Source: Paenibacillus sp. JDR-2 (GTDB taxonomy: Bacteria; Bacillota; Bacilli; Paenibacillales; Paenibacillaceae). Taken from it: DNA of 64,000 nt. The notes below the pieces were generated by a model, which saw only the letters and a program-made list of their open reading frames with translations, had not been told where the DNA came from and ran no database searches. The stretch covers positions 5,711,501-5,775,500 of the forward strand of contig NC_012914.1 in assembly GCF_000023585.1 (NCBI RefSeq), in the 5' to 3' direction. Positions 26,676 through 35,594 of this stretch are shown here, piece by piece; the first letter of the stretch is position 1; each line of letters opens with the position of its first letter. The translations under genes and the position numbers were made by a program.

Positions 26676-29099
26676 TTATGATTTCGTATTTACCGTGATA
26701 TTGCCGAATTGCCAGTCCGAAGAGCTCGCGCGAAGTCCGATCCGTCCATGCAGGAAGGCATTCCGGTCCGTCCAGGTCAGAACGGGCTCGTCATTGTCCC
26801 CGTCAAATACCTGGATGCTTGGCCCCTTCAGCTTGATCCGAATCGGATGGGCTTTGCCGCTCCCCAGCTCCAGCACGCCGGAGGTAAGCTCCTGATTCAC
26901 TTCGTAGCTGACTTTCTTCAGGATGATTCTGCCATTGCGGAAGGTAAGCTCATACCCGATAAAAGAATCAGCAACCTGATCGCGAAAGGATGATTCCATG
27001 GTTGTCCGCAGCAGAATAGACGCCTCGTCTTCCGCGGCTTCTGCCTGCGTTATTTCCACGCCAACCTCCATATCCGTCCAGCGGGTATCCCCGCCAAAAA
27101 TCATGGAATTATCGCCGGCCAGCTGCAGGCCTACGGTACCGCTCTCTTCCTGCCAATAACCAAAGGTCGAGTCAGGGTCAAAAGCAACCTGCTGCTCTCC
27201 TTCAGGCGCTGCCGCCTCGATTGTTTCGATGAACCGGATGTCCGGATTTCCTTTTCCTCTGGAAAGCGTCAGCCACTGCAAGCCCTGCTTCAACGGATAC
27301 GTTCCGAGCGGAACCTTCATCCATTCCGAGGAATCGTCCTCGGTTACGAACTCTTCCGCCTTAAGCTTTACGGACCGCTTTACGCCGCCCGCTTCAACCT
27401 CAAGCGTAGAACCCGCCGAAGCATCCGATACCATCGCAGCCAGCATATAATCCCCATCCGAATGGACGTATACCGGGAAAGCAAGCTCCGAAGCTTTGCC
27501 GGTTAACTCGGCCGAGTAGCTTCCATCAGGTGTTCCTTCATGATGAATAGTGACTTCGTTATTGCCGGACGCTGCGGCGTGTACGGCCTCCATCGTGCCG
27601 GGCACCTGCTTGATCATTTTGTTGTCGCTGCTGCCGCCCGCTTCATTCGAGAATGCCGTATACTGCAGCTCCGGCTTCAAGCCGCCCGTCCAGGCGTAAC
27701 CGATTTGACCGGCTTTTGCCGTAAACTCCGCGTTATCGATGAGCAGCAGTCCATCCCAATACACTCTTGTTCCGCTCTGATCCGCTTCCACCCGCACGGC
27801 ATGCAGCTTGGAGAAATCCATCCCTTCAGGTAAAGAGGCCTTCTGCACTTCTTTATCCGCAGCCGCATCCCTTAACGAAATGGAATGCTCCGCCGGATTG
27901 ATCCGAATGCTGCGATAATCATCCGCGCTTGTATAAGAGAAGATGGTCTCCAGTTCACCGCTTTCGCTGCCTAAGATAACGTTGTATTCCGCCGTAAAAC
28001 GGTCCCCCGTTGGCTTCGTTGCGACCCAAGCTGCATCAGTACCGGAGATTTCAGGCGATTGCCATTTATCCGCGCTTGGACTGCCGCCAAGCGGATCGCG
28101 GAACGCCGGAAGCGCGGGAGCCGGTACCGGCGCATCATGCGTTGGGCCAAGCACGGACATTTTGTCCCCGTTAAACGTTAGACGGTCCATATTAAGCTTC
28201 CTTACCGGAGGTCCTTCGGCCGAACTGCCGACCAGATTGTGATAAACGATATAATAGGAGTCCATGTCCGGACCAAGCACCGTTGCGCTATGCCCCAGTC
28301 CGTTAAAATCTTTGTCCGTCGAGATGATAATCGGATTATTGTCAGGAATCGTATACAGGCCGGTTGGCGACTCATGCCCTACCGCGTAATTAACGCGATA
28401 GCCCTTGGAGAACACGTGATTGCCGGTATACGTTATGAAATATCTGCCGCCCCGCTTAATAATCATTGAGCCTTCCGTCCAATGCCCCAATGACGTGTTC
28501 AGCTTATCGCCTGCTTCGATCGTATAAGGATCAATCATGCTGCTGGCCATAATGCCGCCGGATTCCGCATGGGTGAAATACCATTTGGCATCATCGTCGA
28601 TAAAGACGGAGCCATCAATCGTGAGGCCCAGATTATCGGTTTTCACCTTGAACGGCCCTGTGGGACTGTCGCTTTGCAGCACATAATGCCCTTTACCCGC
28701 TGGAGATGTGTACATATAGAAGGAACCGTTCCAATACACCACTTCCGGCGCATAAGCGCCTTCGCTTACCGGCTCCTCCGTTACCAGCCCTTCGTAGCTC
28801 CAATTCACCAGATCGTCGGAGCTCCATGCTTTTATGCCGACCCGCCAGTCCTTCGTGCTGCAGTACAAATAATATTTGCCGTTGTAGCGCAGCACGTAAG
28901 GATCGCCGATGCCGTAATCCTCCCATTCCTGGTCGAGCGTCATCGGATTCCGATAGGTCCGGTCCATCGTAATAGCCTCTCTTGATTGTTCCTGCTCATC
29001 CTGCTTTTGCGTAAGCAACCAAATCCCTCCCCCGCCTGTTGCGAGTACGACCGCGATGCCAATGCCGATCAAGGATCGTTTCATTTGCCATCCGCTCAT
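26676..29099 (-). CDS. Membrane-anchored glycoside hydrolase family 43 with C-terminal binding modules
   Basis: The 807-residue protein has one N-terminal membrane segment (residues 8-30) without a clear cleavage site. The GH43 five-blade propeller (about 45-335) carries the catalytic base Asp66 (YGIGDPYV), the pKa-modulating Asp162 (LTIDGSV) and the acid Glu209 (HWTEGSM). Three beta-sandwich regions follow: about 345-495, a CBM6/35-like region about 505-630, and a concanavalin-like region about 640-807. Family members are mostly xylosidases and arabinofuranosidases or arabinanases. The start at 29099 has AAGGGG upstream and lies four bases after the permease stop, so the two are coupled. It is probably an extracellular enzyme feeding the adjacent importer. 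Confidence 0.88.
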   Translation of the reverse strand: MSGWQMKRSLIGIGIAVVLATGGGGIWLLTQKQDEQEQSREAITMDRTYRNPMTLDQEWEDYGIGDPYVLRYNGKYYLYCSTKDWRVGIKAWSSDDLVNWSYEGLVTEEPVSEGAYAPEVVYWNGSFYMYTSPAGKGHYVLQSDSPTGPFKVKTDNLGLTIDGSVFIDDDAKWYFTHAESGGIMASSMIDPYTIEAGDKLNTSLGHWTEGSMIIKRGGRYFITYTGNHVFSKGYRVNYAVGHESPTGLYTIPDNNPIIISTDKDFNGLGHSATVLGPDMDSYYIVYHNLVGSSAEGPPVRKLNMDRLTFNGDKMSVLGPTHDAPVPAPALPAFRDPLGGSPSADKWQSPEISGTDAAWVATKPTGDRFTAEYNVILGSESGELETIFSYTSADDYRSIRINPAEHSISLRDAAADKEVQKASLPEGMDFSKLHAVRVEADQSGTRVYWDGLLLIDNAEFTAKAGQIGYAWTGGLKPELQYTAFSNEAGGSSDNKMIKQVPGTMEAVHAAASGNNEVTIHHEGTPDGSYSAELTGKASELAFPVYVHSDGDYMLAAMVSDASAGSTLEVEAGGVKRSVKLKAEEFVTEDDSSEWMKVPLGTYPLKQGLQWLTLSRGKGNPDIRFIETIEAAAPEGEQQVAFDPDSTFGYWQEESGTVGLQLAGDNSMIFGGDTRWTDMEVGVEITQAEAAEDEASILLRTTMESSFRDQVADSFIGYELTFRNGRIILKKVSYEVNQELTSGVLELGSGKAHPIRIKLKGPSIQVFDGDNDEPVLTWTDRNAFLHGRIGLRASSSDWQFGNITVNTKS

Positions 29100-29103
29100 G
29101 CCG

Positions 29104-29943
29104 TTACCCCTTAATACCGCTGATTGCCATCGATTCAATGAAGTAACGCTGTGCCATAAAGAACACGATAACAACCGGCACAAGCGCAACAATCGACGCC
29201 GCCATCAGAGACGGGTAATTCGAAGTGGAAATATAGTTGGACTGCATGCTTGCGATAAGCACTTGAATCGTTTGGCGTTCAGGCGTATGCAGGTAAATCA
29301 GCGGACCCATAAAATCATTCCAGATGCCCATAAAACCAAGCGCTGCTTGTGCGGCAATCGCCGGCTTCGCAATCGGAAGCGCAACGGTCGTAAAGGTGCG
29401 GAAATAGCCGCATCCGTCGATTTTGGCCGCATCGATCAGATCATTCGGAATAGAGCCCTGCATAAACTGACGGAAGAAGAAGATCGTTACGATATTGCCG
29501 AATAGGCCCGGAACGATAAGCGGCGCAAGCGTATCCACCCACCCAAGTTCCGAGAAGCCGATATATTGCGGAATCATCACGACCGAATAAGGAATCATCA
29601 TGGTGCCAAGCAGCGCCATAAAGATCCATTCCTTGAACGGAAACTCGAACTTGGAGAACGCATAAGCGGCCATTGCCGCCACAAACAAACCTACGGTCAG
29701 CACGCACACTACAACGATTGCGCTGTTCATGAATCCGTATAATAAAGGCGCCTTCGACCAGACATCCTTATAGTTGAGCCAAGTGAGCGGTTCGGGAATC
29801 CATTGCGGAGGCACATCGAACACATGCTGCTGCGTTTTTAACGAAGTCGACACTGTCCATACGAGCGGGCCCAGCATAATAACGGATCCCGCAAGCAGCA
29901 GCACGAATAAAACGGTATTGATAAGACGGCGTTGATTAGCCAT
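29104..29943 (-). CDS. Carbohydrate ABC transporter permease, MalG type
   Basis: The 279-residue protein has six membrane segments and the permease EAA loop (DAAKIDGCGYFRTFTTVALPIAKPA), which contacts the ATPase. It is the second membrane subunit of a sugar importer (CUT1 type). It lies 13 bases after the MalF-type gene and four bases ahead of the GH43 start. An AGGAGG site supports the start. Confidence 0.93.
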   Translation of the reverse strand: MANQRRLINTVLFVLLLAGSVIMLGPLVWTVSTSLKTQQHVFDVPPQWIPEPLTWLNYKDVWSKAPLLYGFMNSAIVVVCVLTVGLFVAAMAAYAFSKFEFPFKEWIFMALLGTMMIPYSVVMIPQYIGFSELGWVDTLAPLIVPGLFGNIVTIFFFRQFMQGSIPNDLIDAAKIDGCGYFRTFTTVALPIAKPAIAAQAALGFMGIWNDFMGPLIYLHTPERQTIQVLIASMQSNYISTSNYPSLMAASIVALVPVVIVFFMAQRYFIESMAISGIKG

Positions 29944-29956
29944 TGCTTAAGGCCTC

Positions 29957-30850
29957 CTAATCCTGGTACACCCACCGCTTGGACAAGCGGAACTGTACCA
30001 ACGTAATGATGAATATAAGGATGCCAAGCACCCAGGCAACCGAACTTGCGTAACCCATGTTGAAATATTTGAACGCTTCTTGGAAAATGTAGTACACGAT
30101 TGTCGCACCGCTGTACTCCGGTCCGCCGTCTGCAGCCAGAATGTACATTTGGCTAAAGGACTGGAACGTACCGATAATGCCCATAACGACAACATAGAAA
30201 TGAATCGGCGACAAAAGCGGAAGCGTAATATGCTTGAATTGATGCCAACGGGTAGCCCCGTCAACTTCTGCTGCTTCGTAATAGGTTGAAGAAATGCCCT
30301 GGAGTCCGGCCAGATACAGCACCATCGTACCGCCTACGCCGCCCCATAATCCCATAATAATGAAGGAAGGTTTTACCCAGTTCGGATCGCCCAGCCAGTT
30401 CGGCCCCTGCGTTCCGAAGACTTTCCAAATAAACTCGTTAACCAGGCCGTAATCATAATTGAGCATCCACTGCCATAAGAGGGATACCGCGATAATCGGC
30501 GAGATGACGGGAATGTAATAAATCGTACGGAAAATCGAGATGCCTGCCAGCTTACGGTTCATCATAATGGCAAGAATCATCGAGATGACCATGCCTAGCG
30601 GAATGCCAAGCAGCAGGAAGAAGGTGTTGTATAGCGACTTATAAAACTTCTCGTCATTAAACATGTAATGGAAATTATCAACGCCAACGAATTTGGATGG
30701 CGTCAGCATATCCCAAGTCATAAAGCTAAGTCCAAATGATGTGAGCAGCGGCGCCAGCCCAAAGATTAGAAACCCGAGTACGGGCGGCATAACAAATATG
30801 AGGGACCAGATGATTTCCTTGCGCCGGTATCCGGTAATTGTCTTCTTCAT
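29957..30850 (-). CDS. Carbohydrate ABC transporter permease, MalF type
   Basis: The 297-residue protein has six membrane segments and an EAA loop (YEAAEVDGATRWHQFKHITL). It pairs with the MalG-type subunit encoded next to it. The start is backed by GGGAGG. It follows the binding-protein gene after an 87-base gap that contains a hairpin. No ATPase gene is in the operon, so a shared MsmX-type ATPase is probable. Confidence 0.93.
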   Translation of the reverse strand: MKKTITGYRRKEIIWSLIFVMPPVLGFLIFGLAPLLTSFGLSFMTWDMLTPSKFVGVDNFHYMFNDEKFYKSLYNTFFLLLGIPLGMVISMILAIMMNRKLAGISIFRTIYYIPVISPIIAVSLLWQWMLNYDYGLVNEFIWKVFGTQGPNWLGDPNWVKPSFIIMGLWGGVGGTMVLYLAGLQGISSTYYEAAEVDGATRWHQFKHITLPLLSPIHFYVVVMGIIGTFQSFSQMYILAADGGPEYSGATIVYYIFQEAFKYFNMGYASSVAWVLGILIFIITLVQFRLSKRWVYQD

Positions 30851-30878
30851 GAATAATCCTCCCTAGCCAAAGGTGAGA

Positions 30879-30911
30879 GGGGCAAAGACGATGTCTGATC
30901 ATCTTCGCCCC
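30879..30911 (-). other. Intercistronic hairpin between binding-protein and permease genes
   Basis: GGGGC (30879-30883) pairs with GCCCC (30907-30911), with partial pairing inside, in the gap after the binding-protein stop. Such stems often stabilise the upstream mRNA so that the binding protein is made in excess. Confidence 0.5.
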
Positions 30912-30937
30912 ACGCACATCAGCAAGTTCAACCTGCT

Positions 30938-32347
30938 TTACTTATTGCCTTCGTCGAACAGTTTTTGAAGCTTCGGCTGCTCCGCCTTCACAAAGTCTGC
31001 CGCGCTTTGCTTGCCGGTCCATACCGCGCTTGCATCCTGCCAGAAGGTATCCAGCCATTTCGTGTTTTTCGAGCTGTTCTCAATCGGAGGACGGCCGTAA
31101 TCGGAGATGATATCCAGGAATACTTGGCGGGTCTCCGGTTTTTTGTCCATTTCGAGGAATTCGCCTTTTGCCATATCCATCAGGTTTGGTACCGCTTGGC
31201 CAAGCTGATAGTTTTGTCTTTGCGAGTCTTGATCAAGGCTGAGGTATGCCGCAAGACGGAATGCGTCATCCGGGAACTCGGTTTTAGCCGATACGACAAA
31301 GCCAAGCGATCCGAGCCAAGTTGCGGTTTTGCCTGTATTCGGGCTAGCCGGCCATGCCGCGATATCCCAGTTGAATGGCAGATCCCAGAAGCCCGGTTGA
31401 TCCCACGGGCCCATCGGGAACATGGCAATTTTGCCGGCTACGAAACGTGCATAGCCGTTTTGCGCTTTTTCATCGTCGGGGGAAGGACTTACTTTATTAA
31501 CAAGGCTAAGGTCCGCTACGAATTGCATTGCTTGCGCGAATTCAGGAGTATCGATGGTGATCTTGCCGTTGCCGTCTGTCCAGTCTCCGCCATTTGCCCA
31601 TACGGCGGATTCGGTGGAATAACCCGCAACGCCAAAGGTATCGATCTTGCCGCGTTCATTAACCACAGTCAGCTTTTTCGCATCGGCAAGCATATCGTCC
31701 CAAGTGTATTCGCCGGCTTTTGCGCTAGGATAAGGAAGACCGGCTTTGTCGAACAGATCTTTGTTGTAAGCAAACGCCCAAGGGCCAACGTCTTTCGGAA
31801 GACCATAGATGTCGCCTTTGCCGGAAGCGGTACCGTCATAACGGTAGCGGTCCAGAGCGGCAGGCCATACGTTGCTTTGATCAACCAGACTGCTTGTGTC
31901 CAGCATCTTCTGCAGGTTCATCAGCACGCCGCTGCTAACGAGCTTGTTGAAGTTCGCGCCGCCTGCGTAGAACACATCCGGTGTTTTCTTAGCAGCGATC
32001 AGAGTATCAAGCTTTTGGTAATACTCGCCTGGAGGTACAACCGTGTATTTTACCTTTTTGTTTGGATACTTCTTCATATAAGCGTCAATCAGCTTTTGGA
32101 AGACCGCTTTCTCCGTGTCTCCGCCCCAGCCCATAAATTCGATGCTAGATTTCGCGTCGGCTCCGGCATCCGTTCCTTCTGCCGCCGTTCCCGTGTTCGA
32201 AGATTCCGGTGCTGCCGCATTGCTGTTGTTCTTGCCGTTATTGGAGCTTTCCTTGCTGCCACCGTTATTGGAGCTGCAGCCTGCCAGTACGATAATGAGA
32301 CAAAGCATTGCAGCCATCCAAATTTTACCGCTTCTCCATTTCGCCAT
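30938..32347 (-). CDS. Sugar ABC transporter substrate-binding lipoprotein
   Basis: The 469-residue protein has a lipoprotein signal with lipobox LAGC (Cys24), a low-complexity Ser/Asn/Gly linker to about residue 65, and a family 1 extracellular solute-binding domain typical of CUT1 importers (FMGWGGDTEKAVFQKLIDAY near its start). It delivers an oligosaccharide to the two permeases encoded downstream. Its place with GH43 and GH2 suggests a plant hemicellulose-derived oligosaccharide; that is inference. Confidence 0.92.
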   Translation of the reverse strand: MAKWRSGKIWMAAMLCLIIVLAGCSSNNGGSKESSNNGKNNSNAAAPESSNTGTAAEGTDAGADAKSSIEFMGWGGDTEKAVFQKLIDAYMKKYPNKKVKYTVVPPGEYYQKLDTLIAAKKTPDVFYAGGANFNKLVSSGVLMNLQKMLDTSSLVDQSNVWPAALDRYRYDGTASGKGDIYGLPKDVGPWAFAYNKDLFDKAGLPYPSAKAGEYTWDDMLADAKKLTVVNERGKIDTFGVAGYSTESAVWANGGDWTDGNGKITIDTPEFAQAMQFVADLSLVNKVSPSPDDEKAQNGYARFVAGKIAMFPMGPWDQPGFWDLPFNWDIAAWPASPNTGKTATWLGSLGFVVSAKTEFPDDAFRLAAYLSLDQDSQRQNYQLGQAVPNLMDMAKGEFLEMDKKPETRQVFLDIISDYGRPPIENSSKNTKWLDTFWQDASAVWTGKQSAADFVKAEQPKLQKLFDEGNK

Positions 32348-32501
32348 CTGTTACTTCCCCCTTCATAATGAATGAACGATATGATTTCGTGCGCTTTAAA
32401 CAAATAAGCCATGACCCTTATGTACAGTTCAAACGGCCCCCGCTAGCGTTTCTTCAATAGGCTCGTATATACCGACATATTTTTTAGTTTATTTCAACTT
32501 A

Positions 32502-32517
32502 TTTGTTTATAAACAAA
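32502..32517. promoter_or_regulatory. Palindromic operator just downstream of the -10 box
   Basis: TTTGTTTATAAACAAA is a perfect 16-bp palindrome that touches the -10 box and covers the predicted transcription start of the importer/GH43/GH2 operon. Its place suits a repressor. The ArsR-like regulator encoded next door is the likely ligand. Confidence 0.65.
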
Positions 32518-32545
32518 ATATACATGCGTTAAATTACAATGTCAA
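32517..32545 (-). promoter_or_regulatory. Sigma-A promoter of the importer/GH43/GH2 operon
   Basis: TTGACA (32545-32540) and TATATT (32522-32517) with a 17-base spacer lie on the minus strand, with a leader of about 165 bases before the binding-protein gene. Confidence 0.85.
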
Positions 32546-32553
32546 CGCTTTCT
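32540..32553 (-). promoter_or_regulatory. CcpA-type cre site overlapping the -35 box
   Basis: AGAAAGCGTTGACA matches the cre consensus TGWAANCGNTNWCA at all but the first position and includes the -35 hexamer. Catabolite repression of the operon by steric block is the natural reading. Confidence 0.65.
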
Positions 32554-32587
32554 TTCAATAAAACTGTATCATTCAACAAAAAAGTTC

Positions 32588-32625
32588 CAGATGCCTTTGT
32601 GCTAACAAAACATCTGGAACAATTG
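32588..32625 (-). terminator. Terminator of the ArsR-like regulator gene
   Basis: On the minus strand GTTCCAGATG pairs with CATCTGGAAC around a loop of about 17 bases, followed by six T residues. It separates the regulator from the downstream operon promoter. Confidence 0.75.
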
Positions 32626-32629
32626 GACG

Positions 32630-33553
32630 TTATTCGTATTGCATTCGCATAATAATTCCTTGCGCATAATCGCCAAACGACTTGCCAAACAAATTCATGC
32701 CGCCTTGATGCTTGGCGTCCGGCTTTAATCCGATCCGGAAGGTAATAAACGGCTTCTGATCCATCTGCAGATCCCGAAGCGTTGTCGAGGAGCTCTTCTC
32801 GTTATCGATGGTACTGCGGCTTTCTTCGATTGCCCAGGTTTTGAGCAGTCCGTGCTGGGTGCTGGAGTCATTCCACCAAGGCGGGTTCAGCTTGCCCCGG
32901 TGGTCTCCGAAATCACCGGGCGAGATCCAGGAGCCTATCTCCATATCATTCACCCATACCGTAATTTCGGAAGGCCAGTCGTTATTGTAGTTCGGCGCTT
33001 CCGAGCATAGCTCAAGAGAGAATTCGAGCGATTTCACCTTTGCGCCCGCCGGCAGCTTCTTCGGAAACCGGTATTCAATCCAGCCCTTGCGGAACCAGAT
33101 AATCTCGGCCGTCCGGCTGTCCGGATGATAGAAGTTTTCCGGCTCGTCCTCAATAAACAGCATGCCGGTCGTATTCGCCATCCCGCAGGTTGGCAGGATG
33201 TCGAAGTTAATGAAATGGCCGATCGGCATTTCGACTTCAACGGCCTTGCTTGTGTTCTGGTAGTAAGCAATCGGATTAAGTATCATGCGGACATCGTCGA
33301 AATTCCGGCTGCATACCTTCATGGCCCCGCGCGATGCCGGTTGAAGCTCGGTCAGAATAAGCTCCGCCTCTTCTAACACCTTCACGTTGGTTGCCGCCGT
33401 GGAGACCGGTATATCCAGCGCTTCCGCAATTTCGATAATATTCAGGTTTGGTTTGGCAAGCAGCAGCTTTATGATGCCGATTCTGGTATGTGTACTAAGA
33501 GCATGCGCAACCTTTACGAGACGATCGGGCTCGTCTATCGTTAATTCTAACAA
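32630..33553 (-). CDS. ArsR-like winged-helix regulator with large C-terminal domain
   Basis: The first 85 residues form an ArsR-like winged helix (VKVAHALSTHTRIGIIKLLL, then the recognition region IPVSTAATNVKVLEEAELI). About 220 residues follow that are rich in Trp, Tyr and Asp and look like a beta-sandwich (for example WPSEITVWVNDMEIGSWISP), possibly a sugar-sensing jelly-roll fold. Metal-binding Cys pairs of metal sensors are not evident. It lies directly upstream of the importer/GH43/GH2 operon on the same strand, behind its own terminator, and is the best candidate regulator for the palindrome at 32502-32517. Confidence 0.75.
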   Translation of the reverse strand: MLELTIDEPDRLVKVAHALSTHTRIGIIKLLLAKPNLNIIEIAEALDIPVSTAATNVKVLEEAELILTELQPASRGAMKVCSRNFDDVRMILNPIAYYQNTSKAVEVEMPIGHFINFDILPTCGMANTTGMLFIEDEPENFYHPDSRTAEIIWFRKGWIEYRFPKKLPAGAKVKSLEFSLELCSEAPNYNNDWPSEITVWVNDMEIGSWISPGDFGDHRGKLNPPWWNDSSTQHGLLKTWAIEESRSTIDNEKSSSTTLRDLQMDQKPFITFRIGLKPDAKHQGGMNLFGKSFGDYAQGIIMRMQYE

Positions 33554-33684
33554 CGCAAAGTCCCTTCTTCCTCTGTATCGATTATGTTTCTTACAATCAG
33601 ATTAGCGCCATTCGAAAGTTTTGTCTAGTTTATTTGTAATAAAATATATTTTTGTTTTTGTTACAAAATTATTGTAATGAAATT

Positions 33685-34557
33685 TTATCGGGAAGTGATC
33701 CAAGTTCTAATCCATTCAATCAGCTTTTTGGCAGCCGGGGAGACATTTTTAAAAGATCTTGCGGCAAGGCCAATATTGCGGTAATGCTCGCTGTCCAGCG
33801 GGCGGCAGCACACATTGTCCGGAAGATGCGACAATATCATTTCGGGAAGAATGCTGATCCCCAAATTGCTTTGCACCATTGCAATAATGGCATGGTCATC
33901 CTCCAACTCGTATTTAATCCGCGGCTTGCATTCGTTTTGCGAGAAGATTCGTTGCACATCCGTGTCACATCCTGCAACCGGCATAATAAAAGGCTCCTCG
34001 ATAATTAGTTCCAAGCTGATCGCCCTCCGATGACTGAAAGGATGCCCGGCATTCATTACGCACATCATCCTATCCCGATGAAGCGGCACTACATCAAAGG
34101 CTTCGCGGGTAGGCAAATTAACAAAGCCAAAATCGGCCGATCCATTCGCGATCCACTCCTCGATCTCATGATAGTTGCCGTCCAGTAGCTTCACATCAAT
34201 TTGAGGATATAGATTCTGAAATTGCTTCAAGATTTGCGGCAGCCATTGTATCGAAACGCTAGTGAAGGTCGCGATCTTAATGGCTCCGATTTCGATTCCT
34301 TTAATAGCGGCTACCTCTTGATTCAAAATATCATTCGCGCGAAGAATTTCTCTGATAGGATGAATCAGACTTTCACCGTTGTTCGTAAGCTGAATTCCGG
34401 CCCTGTTTCTTATAAGCAAGCTCAAGCCAAGCTCGTTCTCCAAGCTGGAAACCGCGTGACTGATCGCAGATTGCGTCAGATTCAAGAGCTCCCCTGCCTT
34501 TGTTAAACCTCCCACCTCAACGACCTTGCTAAAAATCCGGTATTTTTCTATATTCAT
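33685..34557 (-). CDS. LysR family transcriptional regulator
   Basis: The 290-residue protein has the N-terminal LysR winged helix (residues 1-60, FSKVVEVGGLTKAGELLNLT then QSAISHAVSSLENELG) and the C-terminal type 2 periplasmic-binding-like effector domain. It is divergent from the small monooxygenase gene with a 112-base shared region, the usual arrangement for a LysR regulator and its target. The effector is unknown. Confidence 0.92.
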   Translation of the reverse strand: MNIEKYRIFSKVVEVGGLTKAGELLNLTQSAISHAVSSLENELGLSLLIRNRAGIQLTNNGESLIHPIREILRANDILNQEVAAIKGIEIGAIKIATFTSVSIQWLPQILKQFQNLYPQIDVKLLDGNYHEIEEWIANGSADFGFVNLPTREAFDVVPLHRDRMMCVMNAGHPFSHRRAISLELIIEEPFIMPVAGCDTDVQRIFSQNECKPRIKYELEDDHAIIAMVQSNLGISILPEMILSHLPDNVCCRPLDSEHYRNIGLAARSFKNVSPAAKKLIEWIRTWITSR

Positions 34558-34573
34558 CGTTGTCCCGCCTTAA

Positions 34574-34588
34574 ATGAAACTCTTTCAT
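34574..34588. promoter_or_regulatory. Candidate LysR binding site
   Basis: ATGAAACTCTTTCAT is a 6-bp inverted repeat with a 3-base centre that contains the T-N11-A pattern typical of LysR sites. It lies just upstream of the LysR start, in the region shared with the divergent monooxygenase gene. Confidence 0.5.
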
Positions 34589-34669
34589 GTTTAGTATTAT
34601 TATCATTCATTTTATTTATCTAACAATCAATAGTATAGTCTAATTAATGCAGAAAGGAGCCTGATAAAC

Positions 34670-34993
34670 ATGGTAAAGGGAACTTGTTATGCGGTTATTT
34701 TTTCGAGTCAACGGACGGACGGGGATCATGGGTACGGCGCGATGGCCGACAAAATGGAGGAGCTTGCCCAGGAGCAGCCTGGATTCATATCCGTGGAGAG
34801 CGTAAGGGATGCCTCGGGAGCAGGTATTACGATTTCCTATTGGGAAAGCCTGGAGGCGATTCATAACTGGAGGCAGAACGGGCTGCACCAGGTTGCTCAG
34901 GAGAAAGGCAAACAAGCCTGGTATCAGAGCTACAACGTAAAAATCTGTAAAGTGGAACGTGCCTATTCCTACCCGGCAGCCGATCATTCATGA
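34670..34993 (+). CDS. Antibiotic biosynthesis monooxygenase (ABM) domain protein
   Basis: The 107-residue protein is a single ABM/dimeric alpha-beta barrel domain. The features are the central QPGFISVESVRDASGAGITI, then SYWESLEAIHNWRQN and the final Tyr/Lys-rich strand. Family members are small cofactor-free oxygenases, haem-degrading enzymes or stress proteins. The haem-binding Asn of IsdG cannot be assigned with confidence. AAAGGAG precedes the start. It is divergent from and probably controlled by the adjacent LysR gene. Confidence 0.82.
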   Translation: MVKGTCYAVIFSSQRTDGDHGYGAMADKMEELAQEQPGFISVESVRDASGAGITISYWESLEAIHNWRQNGLHQVAQEKGKQAWYQSYNVKICKVERAYSYPAADHS

Positions 34994-35001
34994 CGGCTGC
35001 C
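34975..35001 (+). terminator. Terminator overlapping the end of the ABM gene
   Basis: GGCAGCCG (34975-34982) pairs with CGGCTGCC (34994-35001) around the stop codon, followed by only three T residues. It is a weak or short terminator and may also serve the convergent MarR gene. Confidence 0.55.
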
Positions 35002-35009
35002 TTTCGCGC

Positions 35010-35462
35010 TTAATAGTCTCTTTTATTCCCCTTTTTCACGTAATCCCACTCGACCTCAATATTCCTTCTGACCCTTTGCAGCAGGTGAAAAAGCTTCTCC
35101 GCTTCCTCCTCCGTTATTCCCGCCAGTGCCACAGAGTTCGAATGATCCCCTTCCCGCTTCAAAAAAGGATAAGCCAGCTTGCCTTTCTCCGTGGTAAAGA
35201 GCCTTTTGATCTTCTTGTTTGATTCATCGTCTTTCTTCTCGATAAAGCCTTGAATCTCAAGCTTCTGAATCGCGCGCGCAGCCGTCGTCCGGTCCACCTT
35301 GATCATTTCCGCCAGCTTCTCCTGAATAATTCCCGGATGCTCAAAGATGCGAACCAGATACAGGTATTGTCCTTTGGTAAGCTCAAGCTCCTTGAATTCG
35401 ATATTGCTTATGGAATCTAATGCCCTCGCGATCATGCCAACCTCACGAAGTATCTCCCTCAT
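35010..35462 (-). CDS. MarR family transcriptional regulator
   Basis: The 150-residue protein has the MarR winged helix: helices around IIQEKLAEMIKVDRTTAARA and the wing IEKKDDESNKKIKRLFTTEKG. The N- and C-terminal helices should form the dimer. It is divergent from the GNAT gene at 35595, and a palindrome lies just upstream of its own start, which suggests autoregulation and control of the neighbour. Confidence 0.9.
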   Translation of the reverse strand: MREILREVGMIARALDSISNIEFKELELTKGQYLYLVRIFEHPGIIQEKLAEMIKVDRTTAARAIQKLEIQGFIEKKDDESNKKIKRLFTTEKGKLAYPFLKREGDHSNSVALAGITEEEAEKLFHLLQRVRRNIEVEWDYVKKGNKRDY

Positions 35463-35488
35463 GTTGTCACCTGCCAGCTAGTCAAAAT

Positions 35489-35506
35489 TTGTTGCATTTA
35501 CAACAA
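35489..35506. promoter_or_regulatory. Candidate MarR operator
   Basis: TTGTTG (35489-35494) and CAACAA (35501-35506) form an inverted repeat with a 6-base centre. It sits 27 bases upstream of the marR-type start, in the region shared with the GNAT gene. Confidence 0.55.
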
Positions 35507-35594
35507 TAATATTTTTTTATATACTGCATTTATCGCTGTTATTCATTATGACGATTTCCGACATAAAAATAAATCCTTAAAGGATGGAGAGTTT

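Noticed and set aside
30965..32368. 467-codon plus-strand frame opposite the binding-protein gene
   Set aside because: The minus-strand lipoprotein is clear, with lipobox and solute-binding domain; the antisense frame has no support.
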